Below, piece by piece: positions 23,352 to 33,192 of a stretch of 54,923 bases of DNA. The translations under genes were made by a program, and so were the position numbers. This DNA is from Candidatus Omnitrophota bacterium. GTDB taxonomy: Bacteria > Omnitrophota > Gorgyraeia > Zapsychrales > Zapsychraceae. Under the pieces are notes generated by a model. It was not told the origin of the DNA. It saw only the letters and a list, made by a program, of their open reading frames with translations, and did no database searches. The DNA lies in NCBI GenBank assembly GCA_018062515.1, contig JAGOSC010000009.1, positions 1 through 54,923 on the forward strand, in the 5' to 3' direction. How positions within the stretch are numbered: position 1 is the stretch's first letter; every line of letters starts with the position of its first letter.

Positions 23352-24614
23352 ATGAAAAAAATTTTAATCATATCTCTCTTAGGAATCATTTTTACTATAC
23401 GACCTGTTGCTGCCGAAGAACCGCTCAAATGGCAGGATATCGTCGACAGGACACTTGAACATCAGCCCCTGCTCAAAGGAGCCGCTTTACGAATTGATGA
23501 AGCCCGCCAAGACGAAAAAATTTCAAAGAGCGAATTATTTCCAAATGTTTCCGGATCATCTTCCTACCGTCGATCTAAATCTTCTGATAATGACTGGAGT
23601 GACGCTTATAATCATGAATTATCAGGATCAATTCTGCTATTTGATGGATTAAAAACTCCTTATGCCATAAAGGCAGCTCACAAAAGAATTGATGAGCAGC
23701 AATTTGCCTATGAAGTTGATTCATCCGATGCTTTGCTCAATATCCGCACCGCTTTTGTGGAATTGATGGAAGCGCAACAATTAATTAAATTAAGTCAAAA
23801 AATTCATGAACGTAAAAAACAAAATCTCGAATTAGTTCAGTTAAGGTACGAAGGTGGGAAAGAACATCGAGGAGCTTACATGACGGCGTCAGCGGAATTG
23901 TCTGAGGCGGCTTTTGATGTCCGTGAAGCTGAACGCCAACTCACTCTTTCTCGACGGACACTTTTAATTTCAATGGGATTTGAGGAAATGCAGCCTATTG
24001 AAGTAACGGGAACTTTTGTGATGAGTGAAACCTATTTGGAAAAACCTGATTTAAACGCGGTGTTGGATCAAATTCCTTTTCTTAAACAGCTGGCCGCGGC
24101 GCGGGAAGCTTCTTTATACAATAGCAAATCTACTAGAGGGGATCTTTGGCCGACGGTAAGCGCGACAAGTTCACTTGGCCGTTCAGGAGAACGTTTTTCG
24201 GGAGAAGATAATGACTTATCTTTGGGCGTGTCTATTTCGGTTCCCATTTTTGAAGGAGGAAGAAATTCCGCTAATATAAGAAAATCCCACATCTCATTTT
24301 TACGTGCGGAAGTGACAGAACAAAGTGGACGGCAACAACTGCTTTTAGCCTTGGAAGATAGTTGGAAAACACTAATTGATGCCATAGAGACGGTGGATAT
24401 TCGGAAAGAATTTCTAGAAGCCACCGACGAGCGCGCTAAAATCGCCGCGGCCCAGTATGGAACCGGTCTTATTGATTTTGATGACTGGATTATCATTGAA
24501 AATAATTTGGTTTCGGCCCAAAGGAATTTTCTTTTTGCCCAAACAAGCATGCTTACAGCCGAAGCCGGTTGGATTCATTCATTAGGAGGAACACTCAGTG
24601 ATAAAATTTATTAA
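23352..24614 (+). CDS. TolC-family outer membrane efflux protein
   Basis: 420 residues from ATG 23352, which begins a good signal peptide (MKKILIISLLGIIFTIRPVAA). The rest is a TolC/OEP-type protein: two similar halves, each with a long helical hairpin and a strand region. SSYRRSKSSDNDW in the first half is echoed by SATSSLGRSG in the second. TolC trimers form the outer-membrane and periplasmic tunnel of tripartite exporters. The upstream ATG 23307 touches the ECF -10 and is rejected. The gene overlaps hlyD by 17 nt. Confidence 0.9.
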   Translation: MKKILIISLLGIIFTIRPVAAEEPLKWQDIVDRTLEHQPLLKGAALRIDEARQDEKISKSELFPNVSGSSSYRRSKSSDNDWSDAYNHELSGSILLFDGLKTPYAIKAAHKRIDEQQFAYEVDSSDALLNIRTAFVELMEAQQLIKLSQKIHERKKQNLELVQLRYEGGKEHRGAYMTASAELSEAAFDVREAERQLTLSRRTLLISMGFEEMQPIEVTGTFVMSETYLEKPDLNAVLDQIPFLKQLAAAREASLYNSKSTRGDLWPTVSATSSLGRSGERFSGEDNDLSLGVSISVPIFEGGRNSANIRKSHISFLRAEVTEQSGRQQLLLALEDSWKTLIDAIETVDIRKEFLEATDERAKIAAAQYGTGLIDFDDWIIIENNLVSAQRNFLFAQTSMLTAEAGWIHSLGGTLSDKIY

Positions 24615-25572
24615 AAAAATAATATGGCTTTTGATTATTCTTGGGCTTGTCTTCGGTGGGTGGAAATATTTGCATTCAAAAAAGAACACGAAAAATAAGG
24701 AAGAGATAACACGCATCAATCCCACTTATGGAAAAATTAAACAAACCGTTACTACGACGGGAACAGTCAAACCACAAAACCGATTGGAAATCAAATCATC
24801 TATTGCCGGCCGTATCGAAAAGATTTTCTTCGAAGAAGGCGAGATGGTTCACTCAGGCGATATTTTAGCCTTATTAAGTTCGGTGGAAAGATCTTCCCTC
24901 TTGGATGCAGCCAAAATCAAAGGCAAAGAAACGCTCAGTTATTGGGAAGACGTTTACAAACCTATTCCTCTCGTTTCACCGATTGATGGCGAAGTGATTG
25001 CACGGACTTTTGAACCGGGACAATCGGTCACGACGACGGATCCAATTTTGGTTTTATCCGACCGCCTAATCGTTGTGTCTCAAGTGGATGAGACTGATAT
25101 CGGTTATGTGAAACAAGGTCAACGTGCTTTATTAAAGTTAGATGCTTATCCTGACATTGAAGTTTTAGGAACTGTATCGCACATCTCATTTGAGTCGTTA
25201 TTGATTAATAATGTAACGATCTATGAAGTGAGTATTATTCCCGACGAGATACCTAATGTATTCCGTTCAGGAATGAGCGCGAATGTAAATATTATTCGAG
25301 AACAAAAGGAAAATATTTTGCTTTTGCCAAGCTACGTCATCCAGATTGGTAAAGACGGCCAAGCTTTTGTTATGTTGGAAGGACCAGATGGAGTAAAAGA
25401 AAAAACAAGAATCACGGCGGGTATATCCGACGAGGAAAATACAGAAATAGTATCAGGTCTCACAGATAAGGATACAGTTTTATGGAGCGAGGAATCAAAA
25501 AGAAAATTGACTCAGTCTCGGAAAAGCGGGACGAATCCGTTCATGCCGGAACGTCGACGGAACAATCGTTGA
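24598..25572 (+). CDS. HlyD/MacA-type periplasmic adaptor (membrane fusion protein)
   Basis: 324 residues, GTG start with AGGAGG ribosome site 8 nt upstream. A single N-terminal membrane segment (IIWLLIILGLVFGGWKYL) is followed by a biotinyl-lipoyl-like domain (VTTTGTVKPQNRLEIKS, then SPIDGEVIARTFEPGQSV), a beta-barrel and a membrane-proximal domain. The alpha-hairpin between the lipoyl halves is very short, only about 30 residues, compared with about 80 in MacA. How it would then reach TolC is unclear. It bridges the TolC and MacB proteins encoded on either side. Confidence 0.88.
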   Translation: MIKFIKKIIWLLIILGLVFGGWKYLHSKKNTKNKEEITRINPTYGKIKQTVTTTGTVKPQNRLEIKSSIAGRIEKIFFEEGEMVHSGDILALLSSVERSSLLDAAKIKGKETLSYWEDVYKPIPLVSPIDGEVIARTFEPGQSVTTTDPILVLSDRLIVVSQVDETDIGYVKQGQRALLKLDAYPDIEVLGTVSHISFESLLINNVTIYEVSIIPDEIPNVFRSGMSANVNIIREQKENILLLPSYVIQIGKDGQAFVMLEGPDGVKEKTRITAGISDEENTEIVSGLTDKDTVLWSEESKRKLTQSRKSGTNPFMPERRRNNR

Positions 25573-27536
25573 TACGACTGGAAGGGATTACAAAGACGTA
25601 CAGCAGCGGTCCAGCCGGTGTATGCGCGCTTAATCAAGTTTCTCTGACGATTGAGCAGGGAGAGTTCGTGGCGATTATGGGTGCTTCCGGTTCGGGCAAG
25701 TCCACGCTCATGCATATACTTGGTTTGTTAGATGTTCCCACGAGTGGGAAATATTATTTGTGCGGACAAGATGTGAGCCGTATGACCGACGATGAACGGG
25801 CGACATTGCGTAATTCTGTAATGGGTTTTATTTTCCAGAAATTTTATTTACTTCCCAGATTGGCGGCTCATGCCAATGTTAATCTTCCACTAATATATCG
25901 GGGTGTATCTAACGGACATAGTAAAGCCAAAGAAATTTTGAGTTCTGTCGGATTAGCTGATCGAGCCCATCACCATTCCAATCAACTTTCCGGCGGACAG
26001 CAACAACGAGTAGCCATAGCCCGCGCACTTATTTGTGATCCCTTGATCCTTTTCGCCGATGAACCTACTGGTAATTTAGATAGCCAAAGTACAAAAGAAA
26101 TCATTACTTTATTGGAACGACTTAATGCTGAAGGACGAACCATTATTATGGTTACTCATGAGCCGGATGTCGCCGAGCATGCCCGACGAGTATTAGTCAT
26201 GAAAGATGGCGTGATTATTGAAGATCGACGACAAAAACAAAATTCTGATGTTTTGACAGTAAGAAAGCAATTTGATCATTTTAAATCAGAAAATATTCTT
26301 AAGATAAAAGAAACACATGGTCAGACGGATATAAAAGATCATTTTAGCCAAGCATGGCATGCTATAGTCGCCAACAAGGTGCGGACTTTATTATCCGTTT
26401 TAGGTGTATTGATCGGCGTCGGTGCTGTTATAGCGATGATGGCCTTGGGATCCGGCGCTAATGCTGCTATTGTCGAGCGCATGTCCAGTTTGGGGGCCAA
26501 TGTTTTGTCGATTCGAGCAGGATCGACGAATCGCGGTGGTGTTTCGATGGAATCAGGATTGGTGACTCGTTTTACGAGGGAAGACTCAGAGGCTATTCGT
26601 CAGTTGCCATTGGTAAAAGCAGCGACACCGAATGTTTCAGGACGGGCGCAACTGGGGTATGGAAACAAAAATTGGAATAGTCGGGTAGAAGGCGTGAATG
26701 AACAATATGAAACAATTAGAGCGGCCACGCCCAGCGTCGGACGTTTTTTTACGGAAGAAGAAACTGATCGGAGAGAAAAGGTCGCGGTTATCGGTATGAC
26801 GGTTTACAATGAGCTTTTTGGGGATGAATATCCCATCGGAAAGATGATCAAAATTAACCGTATCAATTTTAAAGTCATTGGTGTTATGCCGACTAAAGGA
26901 CAAGGTGGATTCCGAGACAATGACGATGTGGTCATGATTCCCGTGACAACAGCGATGTACCGTGTCCTCGGAAAAGAGTATGTCGATAGCATTGACGCGG
27001 ATATTGTATCTCAAGATAGTATCGAGGCAGCAAAAAAAGAAATCACCGATTTGATGATGAAACGCCAGCGGCTCCGTCCGGATCAGACCGACAGCATTAA
27101 TGTGCGGGACATGACGGAAATAAAGGACGCGATCAGTTCGACGACGAAAACCATGACATGGCTGTTAAGCTCAATAGCGGTTATTTCCCTCGTCGTCGGA
27201 GGGATTGGAATTATGAATATCATGCTCGTTTCCGTCACGGAGCGGACGAATGAAATTGGTTTACGTAAGGCCATCGGTGCCCGTCGGAAAGACATTATGG
27301 TACAGTTTTTGATTGAAGCGGTTATGTTGACTGTGTTAGGTGGTATAATGGGGATTTTATTAGGCTGTGGAATTTCTGTTTTGCTATCGTACTTTGCCGG
27401 CTGGGCAACGAAAATATCTATTATTGCCATCGGTGTCTCTTTGTTTTTTTCAGTCTTAACCGGTATTGTTTTTGGGCTTTGGCCGGCGCAAAAAGCCGCG
27501 CAACTTAATCCGATCGATGCCTTACGATATGAATAA
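25482..27536 (+). CDS. MacB-type ABC transporter (fused ATPase and permease)
   Basis: 684 residues. The ATPase domain has Walker A GASGSGKST (67–75), a Q-loop in MGFIFQKFYLLPRL, the signature LSGGQQQR, Walker B LILFADEPTGNLD and the switch VTHEP. The permease has one membrane segment after the linker, a MacB periplasmic domain, and three C-terminal segments ending NPIDALRYE. With TolC and HlyD it forms a MacAB-type pump driven from the cytoplasm. ATG 25482 has AAGGA 9 nt upstream and overlaps hlyD by 91 nt. TTG 25569, which overlaps the hlyD stop as TTGA and starts at LIRLEG, is an alternative nearer the usual family start. Confidence 0.93.
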   Translation: MERGIKKKIDSVSEKRDESVHAGTSTEQSLIRLEGITKTYSSGPAGVCALNQVSLTIEQGEFVAIMGASGSGKSTLMHILGLLDVPTSGKYYLCGQDVSRMTDDERATLRNSVMGFIFQKFYLLPRLAAHANVNLPLIYRGVSNGHSKAKEILSSVGLADRAHHHSNQLSGGQQQRVAIARALICDPLILFADEPTGNLDSQSTKEIITLLERLNAEGRTIIMVTHEPDVAEHARRVLVMKDGVIIEDRRQKQNSDVLTVRKQFDHFKSENILKIKETHGQTDIKDHFSQAWHAIVANKVRTLLSVLGVLIGVGAVIAMMALGSGANAAIVERMSSLGANVLSIRAGSTNRGGVSMESGLVTRFTREDSEAIRQLPLVKAATPNVSGRAQLGYGNKNWNSRVEGVNEQYETIRAATPSVGRFFTEEETDRREKVAVIGMTVYNELFGDEYPIGKMIKINRINFKVIGVMPTKGQGGFRDNDDVVMIPVTTAMYRVLGKEYVDSIDADIVSQDSIEAAKKEITDLMMKRQRLRPDQTDSINVRDMTEIKDAISSTTKTMTWLLSSIAVISLVVGGIGIMNIMLVSVTERTNEIGLRKAIGARRKDIMVQFLIEAVMLTVLGGIMGILLGCGISVLLSYFAGWATKISIIAIGVSLFFSVLTGIVFGLWPAQKAAQLNPIDALRYE

Positions 27537-27609
27537 TAGTATCCGGGAGCTTCCGCATTTATTTTAAATTTCTGCCCATCACGTATCTTCACTTTGTTAT
27601 ACTATAAAA

Positions 27610-29007
27610 ATGCTCGTCTCAGACAACCGAATAAAACAATCGCAACAGGTATTTATTTTTTTAATCGCGGGACTTATTTTGATAACCGCGAACGGCTGTG
27701 CGTCGCACACGCCATCATTTAATTATTCTCCACCCAGCATTTTGCCGGCAACGACTGCCGATATGAAAACGGCCGGTTACTGGATCGGCCGCCATCCTAC
27801 ACCAGATCAGACTATTCTCACCGTCGATCAAATCAAATTACTAAATGAATCTATAATCAATCCGTTGGAATTAAATCAAGATTTAAATGGCTGGCCGATT
27901 GAGTATTCTGGTCCGCAAATCCGGAAGGATTTAATGAGTCAGTGGAAAAATTTGAGAAAAGCGAATTTAATGCAGCTGGATGGAACAAGTATTCCAAATT
28001 CATATTGGCCTACGGTATTGGATAACATGAATTTACGGAGTATTCCAGAAAAAGTAACCCGTCAATATGGTTTGGTTGTCCATTATGCAGCTCAGCGTGT
28101 ATTACCGACGGAGGACGGCTTATTTTCCAAAGCGAATGATATTGATTTTGATGAATTGCAAAATAGCGCGCTTGATATCGGCACACCGGTCGTTGTTTTA
28201 GCGACGAGTTTGGATGGAGAATGGGTGTACGCTCAATCTGTATCTAGCGGAGGATGGATCAAAACCCAGAATATAGGATTGGTTGATCGAGAAGATTTTG
28301 TACGAATGACGTCCGATCCATTTGTCGTGATGATAGATTCTAAAGTGGATGTTTTTAAGGATCCTGCGTTGACTCAACATAAAGGTTATTTACAAATGGG
28401 CGCACACTTGCCGTTTGTCAGTGAAGATAAGGGAAAGACGGTGGTGCTTATTCCTGAAAAAAATGTCGACGGGAGAACCGTTTTGGTTCCCGGGTTTATC
28501 ATAACATCCCAAGTTAATAAAGGGTATTTGGCCTATACTCCTCGGACGATGCTCATACAGGCCTTTAAAATGTTGAATGAACCTTATGGTTGGGGCGGAA
28601 TGTACGGTGAACAAGATTGTTCACGATTTTTACAGCAAATTTTTTCGACCGTCGGTATTCAATTGCCCCGTAATTCATCAGCACAGATTCAAGTCGGCGC
28701 TCGACTAGATCAATGGTCCGATGCCGTCAACGACGAGGAAAAATTATCTTTATTAAAAAATCTCGGAATAGGCGGTGTGACGGTCTTAGGAATGAAAGGC
28801 CACATTCTTCTTTATCTCGGCTCCGTCGATAGTCACGCTTATGCCATTCACGCTGTGTGGGCCTATCGTCAGCCAGGACAATCAGAGGATGACGTTTTTG
28901 TTTTAAACAAAGTCACCGTTTCCAGTTTGACGCTCGGTGAAGGATCAAAAAAAGGTTCGCTCTTAAAAAGATTGAATGCCGTACGATTAATCGGAGAGAA
29001 GCAATGA
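27610..29007 (+). CDS. SH3-domain NlpC/P60 peptidoglycan endopeptidase lipoprotein
   Basis: 465 residues. A lipoprotein signal ends in ITANGC. SH3-like domains occupy about residues 140–310 (YAAQRVLPTED, EWVYAQSVSSGGWI). The C-terminal NlpC/P60 peptidase has the catalytic Cys337 in EQDCSRFLQQ, after PYGWGG, and His398 in MKGHILLYLGS. Relatives such as YkfC cleave gamma-D-glutamyl–diamino acid bonds in murein stem peptides. The next gene, overlapping by 4 nt, encodes a dipeptide epimerase, the same pairing as ykfB/ykfC in Bacillus, which supports a murein-peptide role. Confidence 0.9.
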   Translation: MLVSDNRIKQSQQVFIFLIAGLILITANGCASHTPSFNYSPPSILPATTADMKTAGYWIGRHPTPDQTILTVDQIKLLNESIINPLELNQDLNGWPIEYSGPQIRKDLMSQWKNLRKANLMQLDGTSIPNSYWPTVLDNMNLRSIPEKVTRQYGLVVHYAAQRVLPTEDGLFSKANDIDFDELQNSALDIGTPVVVLATSLDGEWVYAQSVSSGGWIKTQNIGLVDREDFVRMTSDPFVVMIDSKVDVFKDPALTQHKGYLQMGAHLPFVSEDKGKTVVLIPEKNVDGRTVLVPGFIITSQVNKGYLAYTPRTMLIQAFKMLNEPYGWGGMYGEQDCSRFLQQIFSTVGIQLPRNSSAQIQVGARLDQWSDAVNDEEKLSLLKNLGIGGVTVLGMKGHILLYLGSVDSHAYAIHAVWAYRQPGQSEDDVFVLNKVTVSSLTLGEGSKKGSLLKRLNAVRLIGEKQ

Positions 29008-30098
29008 AATCTTTGACGTGGATTATCACCCAAGCCAGTGTAGAACCTTTAGTAGCGCCTTTGACTCAACCTTTTCGAACAGCTTTGGGTGATCATCAAA
29101 CGCTTGATAATCTTTTATTTAAAATTCAAACAGGAAAGAATGATTATTATTACGGTGAAGCCGCGGTAGCGTCGCACATTACGGGAGAAACGGTTTCCGG
29201 AACAGAAAAAAATTTAAAGATCGTCGCTGATTGGTTGATTGGAAAAGATATTCGTCAGTATCCTCTGATTTCCGCCCAACTGCATGAACAATGGGAAAGA
29301 AATCCCGCCCTTATCGCGGCGGTGGAAACAGCTGTATTTGACGCATTGACCGCACAGTTAGGTATTCCATTGTGGAAATTGTTCGGCGATTGCTGCCGGA
29401 AAATCAGATCAGATATTACCATTGTCATCGCAGACCTCGACGAAACACAAATGAGCGTTAAGAAATTTTATCAGCAGGGATTTAGAATGTTTAAAGTCAA
29501 AGTCGGGCGTAATTTTGATTTAGATATTAAACGAGTTGAGGCGGTTAATAGAATTGCGCCTAAAGGTGCGATTTATCTCGACGCCAATCAGGGGTTTAAT
29601 GCGACACAAATGTTAAAATTTTTACGAGAGATCAAACGGCTAAAAATTCCCATTGCCTTATTAGAACAACCGGTCCCCCGGGAAAATTTTGAAGATTTAG
29701 TCAAAGTCACCCGCTCGACGGATATTCCGGTTTGCGCGGATGAAAGTGCACGCGGCATAGAGGACGTTGTGCGAATCATTCAGGAAAAGGCTGCGAATGT
29801 GATTAATATTAAATTGATGAAAACCGGGATTGTTGAGTCTTTAGAAATCATACGTTTGGCCCGCGCTAGTAACATTGGGTTGATGATCGGCGGAATGTTG
29901 GAAAGTTCCATTGCCATGACAGCGTCGGCTCACATAGCCGCCGGCAGTGGATATTTTCGTTACGTCGATTTAGATACCCCATTTTTTATCAAGGACGAAG
30001 TTTCGCACAATCCATACCTTTCCAAAAATGGCATTTATGATTTAAGCGGAGTCAAAAAGGGAATTGGAATTAAAATCATTCCAAGGAAAGTCAATTGA
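29004..30098 (+). CDS. L-Ala-D/L-Glu (dipeptide) epimerase, enolase superfamily
   Basis: 364 residues. Muconate-lactonizing-enzyme subgroup of the enolase superfamily. The catalytic KxK motif is KVK at 164–166. Metal ligands follow as Asp193 in LDANQGF, Glu in LLEQPVPRENF and Asp in VCADESA, and the second catalytic Lys lies in INIKLMKTGI. The pattern, particularly DANQ and KLMKTGI, matches dipeptide epimerases that convert L-Ala-D-Glu from recycled murein peptides into L-Ala-L-Glu. Exact substrate preference cannot be read from the sequence. It overlaps both neighbours by 4 nt. Confidence 0.9.
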   Translation: MKSLTWIITQASVEPLVAPLTQPFRTALGDHQTLDNLLFKIQTGKNDYYYGEAAVASHITGETVSGTEKNLKIVADWLIGKDIRQYPLISAQLHEQWERNPALIAAVETAVFDALTAQLGIPLWKLFGDCCRKIRSDITIVIADLDETQMSVKKFYQQGFRMFKVKVGRNFDLDIKRVEAVNRIAPKGAIYLDANQGFNATQMLKFLREIKRLKIPIALLEQPVPRENFEDLVKVTRSTDIPVCADESARGIEDVVRIIQEKAANVINIKLMKTGIVESLEIIRLARASNIGLMIGGMLESSIAMTASAHIAAGSGYFRYVDLDTPFFIKDEVSHNPYLSKNGIYDLSGVKKGIGIKIIPRKVN

Positions 30099-31261
30099 TC
30101 CATCATCCGGCGGCCATTTTTATCCTGCTCGTTTTATTAGAATGGATGATTTTGGTGGCGGCGGATCACCCAAAGACAAAATCTTTTTTCCGTTTTATTC
30201 CCGCTGTGTTTTGGATTTATTTTATTCCGATGCTGCTGGCGTCGTCGAGTTTGATTGATAATAAAAGTCCATTGTACGGTGTCGTTACTCAATACGGTTT
30301 ACCTATGAGTTTGTTTCTTTTGTTATTAGGTGTCGATCTTAAATCTATTACAAAACTCGGCCGTATCGGTATATTGATGTTCTTGGCCGGAAGTTTCGGC
30401 GTTATGTTAGGAAGCACGATCTCGTTCGCTTTATTTCAGCATATCGTTGGTCCGGAATTTTATGCCGGTTTTGGAGCATTGAGCGCATCATGGACCGGCG
30501 GCAGCGCGAATATGATCGCTGTTAAAGAGGCCCTCGGCACTCCTGATGATATTTATTTACCTATGGTCGTCGTCGATACGGTTGTTCCTTATGTATGGAT
30601 GGGATTGTTGATTATGGTGTCTCCGTGGCAGGAAGCTATTGATCGATTTAATAAGGCTGACCGCACAATCCTCGACGCTATGCGAGAGAAGATTGAACAT
30701 CTCAAATCAACTCAAATTGTAACACTAACGATACCAAATATTATTATATTGATTCTCTTGGGGTTTGGTGTGAGCTGTATTTTGGGTTGGCTATCTAATT
30801 TAATGCCGGTCATCCCGGGAATGATTTCGTCTTTTACATGGATGATTATTTTTGTTTCCGTCGCTGGATTGGGATGTTCTTTAACCAAACTCCATCACTG
30901 TGAATCCATGGGGTCAAGTAAAATTGGATACGTTTTATTATATTTTGTGCTCATGACTATTGGTGCCAAAGCAAGTATGGCCTATTTGGGAAATTCGGTC
31001 GTTTTGATTTTTGCTGGATTTCTGATTGTCATCATTCATGCCATCGTGTTATTATTCGTTACGCGTTTATTAAAAGCCCCGGTCATGTTAGCCGCGGCGT
31101 CGAGTCAAGCTAATCTCGGAGGTGTTGCCTCTGCGCCGGTGGTCGCCGAGATTTATCAACCCGGATTATCAACGATCGGTTTATTGATGGCTATATTCGG
31201 GAATGTTATTGGGACGTATTTAGGGATTCTCGTCGGACAAATATGCCATCGGATAAATTAA
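30095..31261 (+). CDS. DUF819 family membrane protein
   Basis: 388 residues with about ten to eleven hydrophobic segments. The DUF819 (YjcL-like) pattern is clear: SLFLLLLGVDLKSI, ALSASWTGGSANMIAVKEAL, and VAGLGCSLTKL with ASSQANLGGVASAPVVAEIY in the second half, a repeated architecture seen in secondary transporters. The TTG start overlaps the epimerase stop as TTGA. In other genomes DUF819 genes also occur next to dipeptide epimerases, so transport of murein-derived peptides or amino acids is a reasonable inference; no transport activity is established. Confidence 0.88.
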   Translation: MIHHPAAIFILLVLLEWMILVAADHPKTKSFFRFIPAVFWIYFIPMLLASSSLIDNKSPLYGVVTQYGLPMSLFLLLLGVDLKSITKLGRIGILMFLAGSFGVMLGSTISFALFQHIVGPEFYAGFGALSASWTGGSANMIAVKEALGTPDDIYLPMVVVDTVVPYVWMGLLIMVSPWQEAIDRFNKADRTILDAMREKIEHLKSTQIVTLTIPNIIILILLGFGVSCILGWLSNLMPVIPGMISSFTWMIIFVSVAGLGCSLTKLHHCESMGSSKIGYVLLYFVLMTIGAKASMAYLGNSVVLIFAGFLIVIIHAIVLLFVTRLLKAPVMLAAASSQANLGGVASAPVVAEIYQPGLSTIGLLMAIFGNVIGTYLGILVGQICHRIN

Positions 31262-31268
31262 CCATGAG

Positions 31269-32504
31269 ATGTTTATGATCAATTCTTCCATGTTAAAAAG
31301 TTATCGTTCTTCATTAATACTATTAGGATCTTTGATTATTGGAGCTTTGATTGGTATTGTTTTAGGCGAGCGCGCCCAATTGCTCAAGCCTTTTGGTGAT
31401 ATATTCTTAAATATGTTGTTTACAGTGGTTGTCCCGCTGGTTTTCTTTTCTATTGCCTCCGCAGTAGCAGCCATGACGGATACTCGTCGGTTAGGACGTA
31501 TTCTTAGCATCATGATGATGGTTTTTATTTTAACAGGTATTGTGGCTTCACTGATTATGGTCGCCGGGGTTTTAGCTTTTAATCCGGCTAAAGGTTTAAA
31601 TATTGAATTACAAATGCCTGTTGAGCAGGAAACAGGTTCTCTGGGCGATAAATTAGTGCGCGCGTTTACGGTCAGTAATTTTGGTGATTTGTTGGATCGC
31701 AAAAATATGCTCGCCTTGATTATTATCGCTATGCTAACAGGCTTAGGCAGTTTGTATGCAGGAAAAGAGGGGAATGGTTTTCGTCAATGGCTTGTATCCG
31801 GCAATGCTGTCATGATGAAGGTAATTGATTTTATTATGCTGTATGCGCCGATTGGTTTAGGCGCTTATTTTGCTTATTTAACCGGCGTATTTGGTCCGCA
31901 ACTTTTAGGTGCGTACGGGCGCGCTATGCTGATATATTACCCGACAGCACTTTTTTATTTCTTTGTATTCTTCTCCATTTATACATGGATGGCCGGTGGT
32001 GCACACGGGATGAAATTATTTTGGACCAATATCACTCCGGCGGCGTTAACGGCTTTTGCGACGGGGAGTAGCGTAGCTACTATTCCAGCGAACCTCGAGG
32101 CAGCTCGACGTAATGGCGTTCCCGAAGATATTCGCGAAGTGGTCATTCCTATCGGCAGTACGATTCATATGGAAGGATCTTGTTTATCCGCGATTTTAAA
32201 GACAGCGGTTTTATTCGGTATTTTCGGAATGGAGTTTTCCGGTTTTAGTACCATCGCGATCGCCGTAGGCGTGGCTTTATTGAGCGGGACAGTGATGAGC
32301 GGAATTCCCGGTGGAGGTTTTTTGGGAGAAATGCTGATTGTTTCTTTGTATGGATTTCCACCAGAGGCTTTACCTGTCGCTGCGATGATCGGAACATTGG
32401 TTGATCCGCCGGCAACGATGTTGAACTCCATTGGTGATAATGTGAGTTGTATGTTGATAGCCCGCGTGATGGGCGGGAAGGATTGGTTAAGTCATGCGGT
32501 TTAA
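31269..32504 (+). CDS. Dicarboxylate/amino acid:cation symporter (DAACS/GltP family)
   Basis: 411 residues with around eight membrane segments plus re-entrant loops. The family signature is FATGSSVATIPANLEAARRN (serine-rich hairpin 1). Later motifs are PIGSTIHMEGSCLSAILKTA, SGIPGGGFLGEM and DPPATMLNSIGDN, the last corresponding to the substrate- and sodium-binding NMDGT/D-rich region. Glutamate or aspartate is the likely substrate, fitting an operon that would release L-Glu from murein peptides. It overlaps the following L,D-transpeptidase gene by 11 nt. Confidence 0.92.
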   Translation: MFMINSSMLKSYRSSLILLGSLIIGALIGIVLGERAQLLKPFGDIFLNMLFTVVVPLVFFSIASAVAAMTDTRRLGRILSIMMMVFILTGIVASLIMVAGVLAFNPAKGLNIELQMPVEQETGSLGDKLVRAFTVSNFGDLLDRKNMLALIIIAMLTGLGSLYAGKEGNGFRQWLVSGNAVMMKVIDFIMLYAPIGLGAYFAYLTGVFGPQLLGAYGRAMLIYYPTALFYFFVFFSIYTWMAGGAHGMKLFWTNITPAALTAFATGSSVATIPANLEAARRNGVPEDIREVVIPIGSTIHMEGSCLSAILKTAVLFGIFGMEFSGFSTIAIAVGVALLSGTVMSGIPGGGFLGEMLIVSLYGFPPEALPVAAMIGTLVDPPATMLNSIGDNVSCMLIARVMGGKDWLSHAV

Positions 32505-33192
32505 GATATTCATTTTATTGTCTGTGATTACACTTGGAATGACGCAAGTAGTTTGTGCCGAAAATGTTTTACCGTCGGAATTAGCGATGCTTGATTCCGA
32601 TATTCGTCAAGTGATCTTGGTTACCGTCGATAAATCTTCTGATGTCAATGCTTCGATTAGTCTTTGGCGTAAATCCTCAGAAGATTCAAAAGAGGTTTGG
32701 AGTCAATTCAATTCAGAACCGATACCAGCTGTTGTCGGTCGTAATGGCTTGGCTCCGGCCGGACAAAAAAGAGAAGGCGATGGCCGAACACCGACGGGGA
32801 AATACGAAATATACCGTTCGTTTGGCTATGATGAAGTGATTAAAACTGGTTTGGAATACCGTCAGGCAACAGCGCTGGATTTTTGGATCGACGATCCTAA
32901 GTCGGTTTGGTACAACCAATGGGTTTCCGGAAGGATTCCTTCGGTATCTTATGAGAAATTACGTCGAGAAGATGATTTGTACAAATATGCCATCATCATC
33001 GAATACAATACAGATCCAGTTATATCCGGCAACGGCAGCGCCATTTTTATGCATGTATGGAAGGGCGCGGGACAATCCACCGCCGGGTGTGTGGCTATGG
33101 CTGAAATGGATATGGTTAAATTACTCAATTGGTTAAAATTAGATCATCACCCCGTCGTGATTATCCGTTCAAGTGAGGTTAAATCGAAATGA
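32494..33192 (+). CDS. Periplasmic L,D-transpeptidase family (YkuD-type) protein
   Basis: 232 residues. The signal peptide runs to VVCA. The catalytic domain has GDGRTPTGKYEI near residue 92, AIFMHVWKG with the conserved His, and STAGCVAM with the catalytic Cys near residue 200. These are the SxGC motif and HxxxxxxxxxG region of YkuD enzymes, which form 3-3 cross-links or attach proteins to peptidoglycan. The GRNGLAPAGQKREGDGRTP stretch is typical of the YafK/YbiS-like soluble subgroup. Location at the end of a murein-peptide operon is consistent. Confidence 0.88.
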   Translation: MRFKIFILLSVITLGMTQVVCAENVLPSELAMLDSDIRQVILVTVDKSSDVNASISLWRKSSEDSKEVWSQFNSEPIPAVVGRNGLAPAGQKREGDGRTPTGKYEIYRSFGYDEVIKTGLEYRQATALDFWIDDPKSVWYNQWVSGRIPSVSYEKLRREDDLYKYAIIIEYNTDPVISGNGSAIFMHVWKGAGQSTAGCVAMAEMDMVKLLNWLKLDHHPVVIIRSSEVKSK

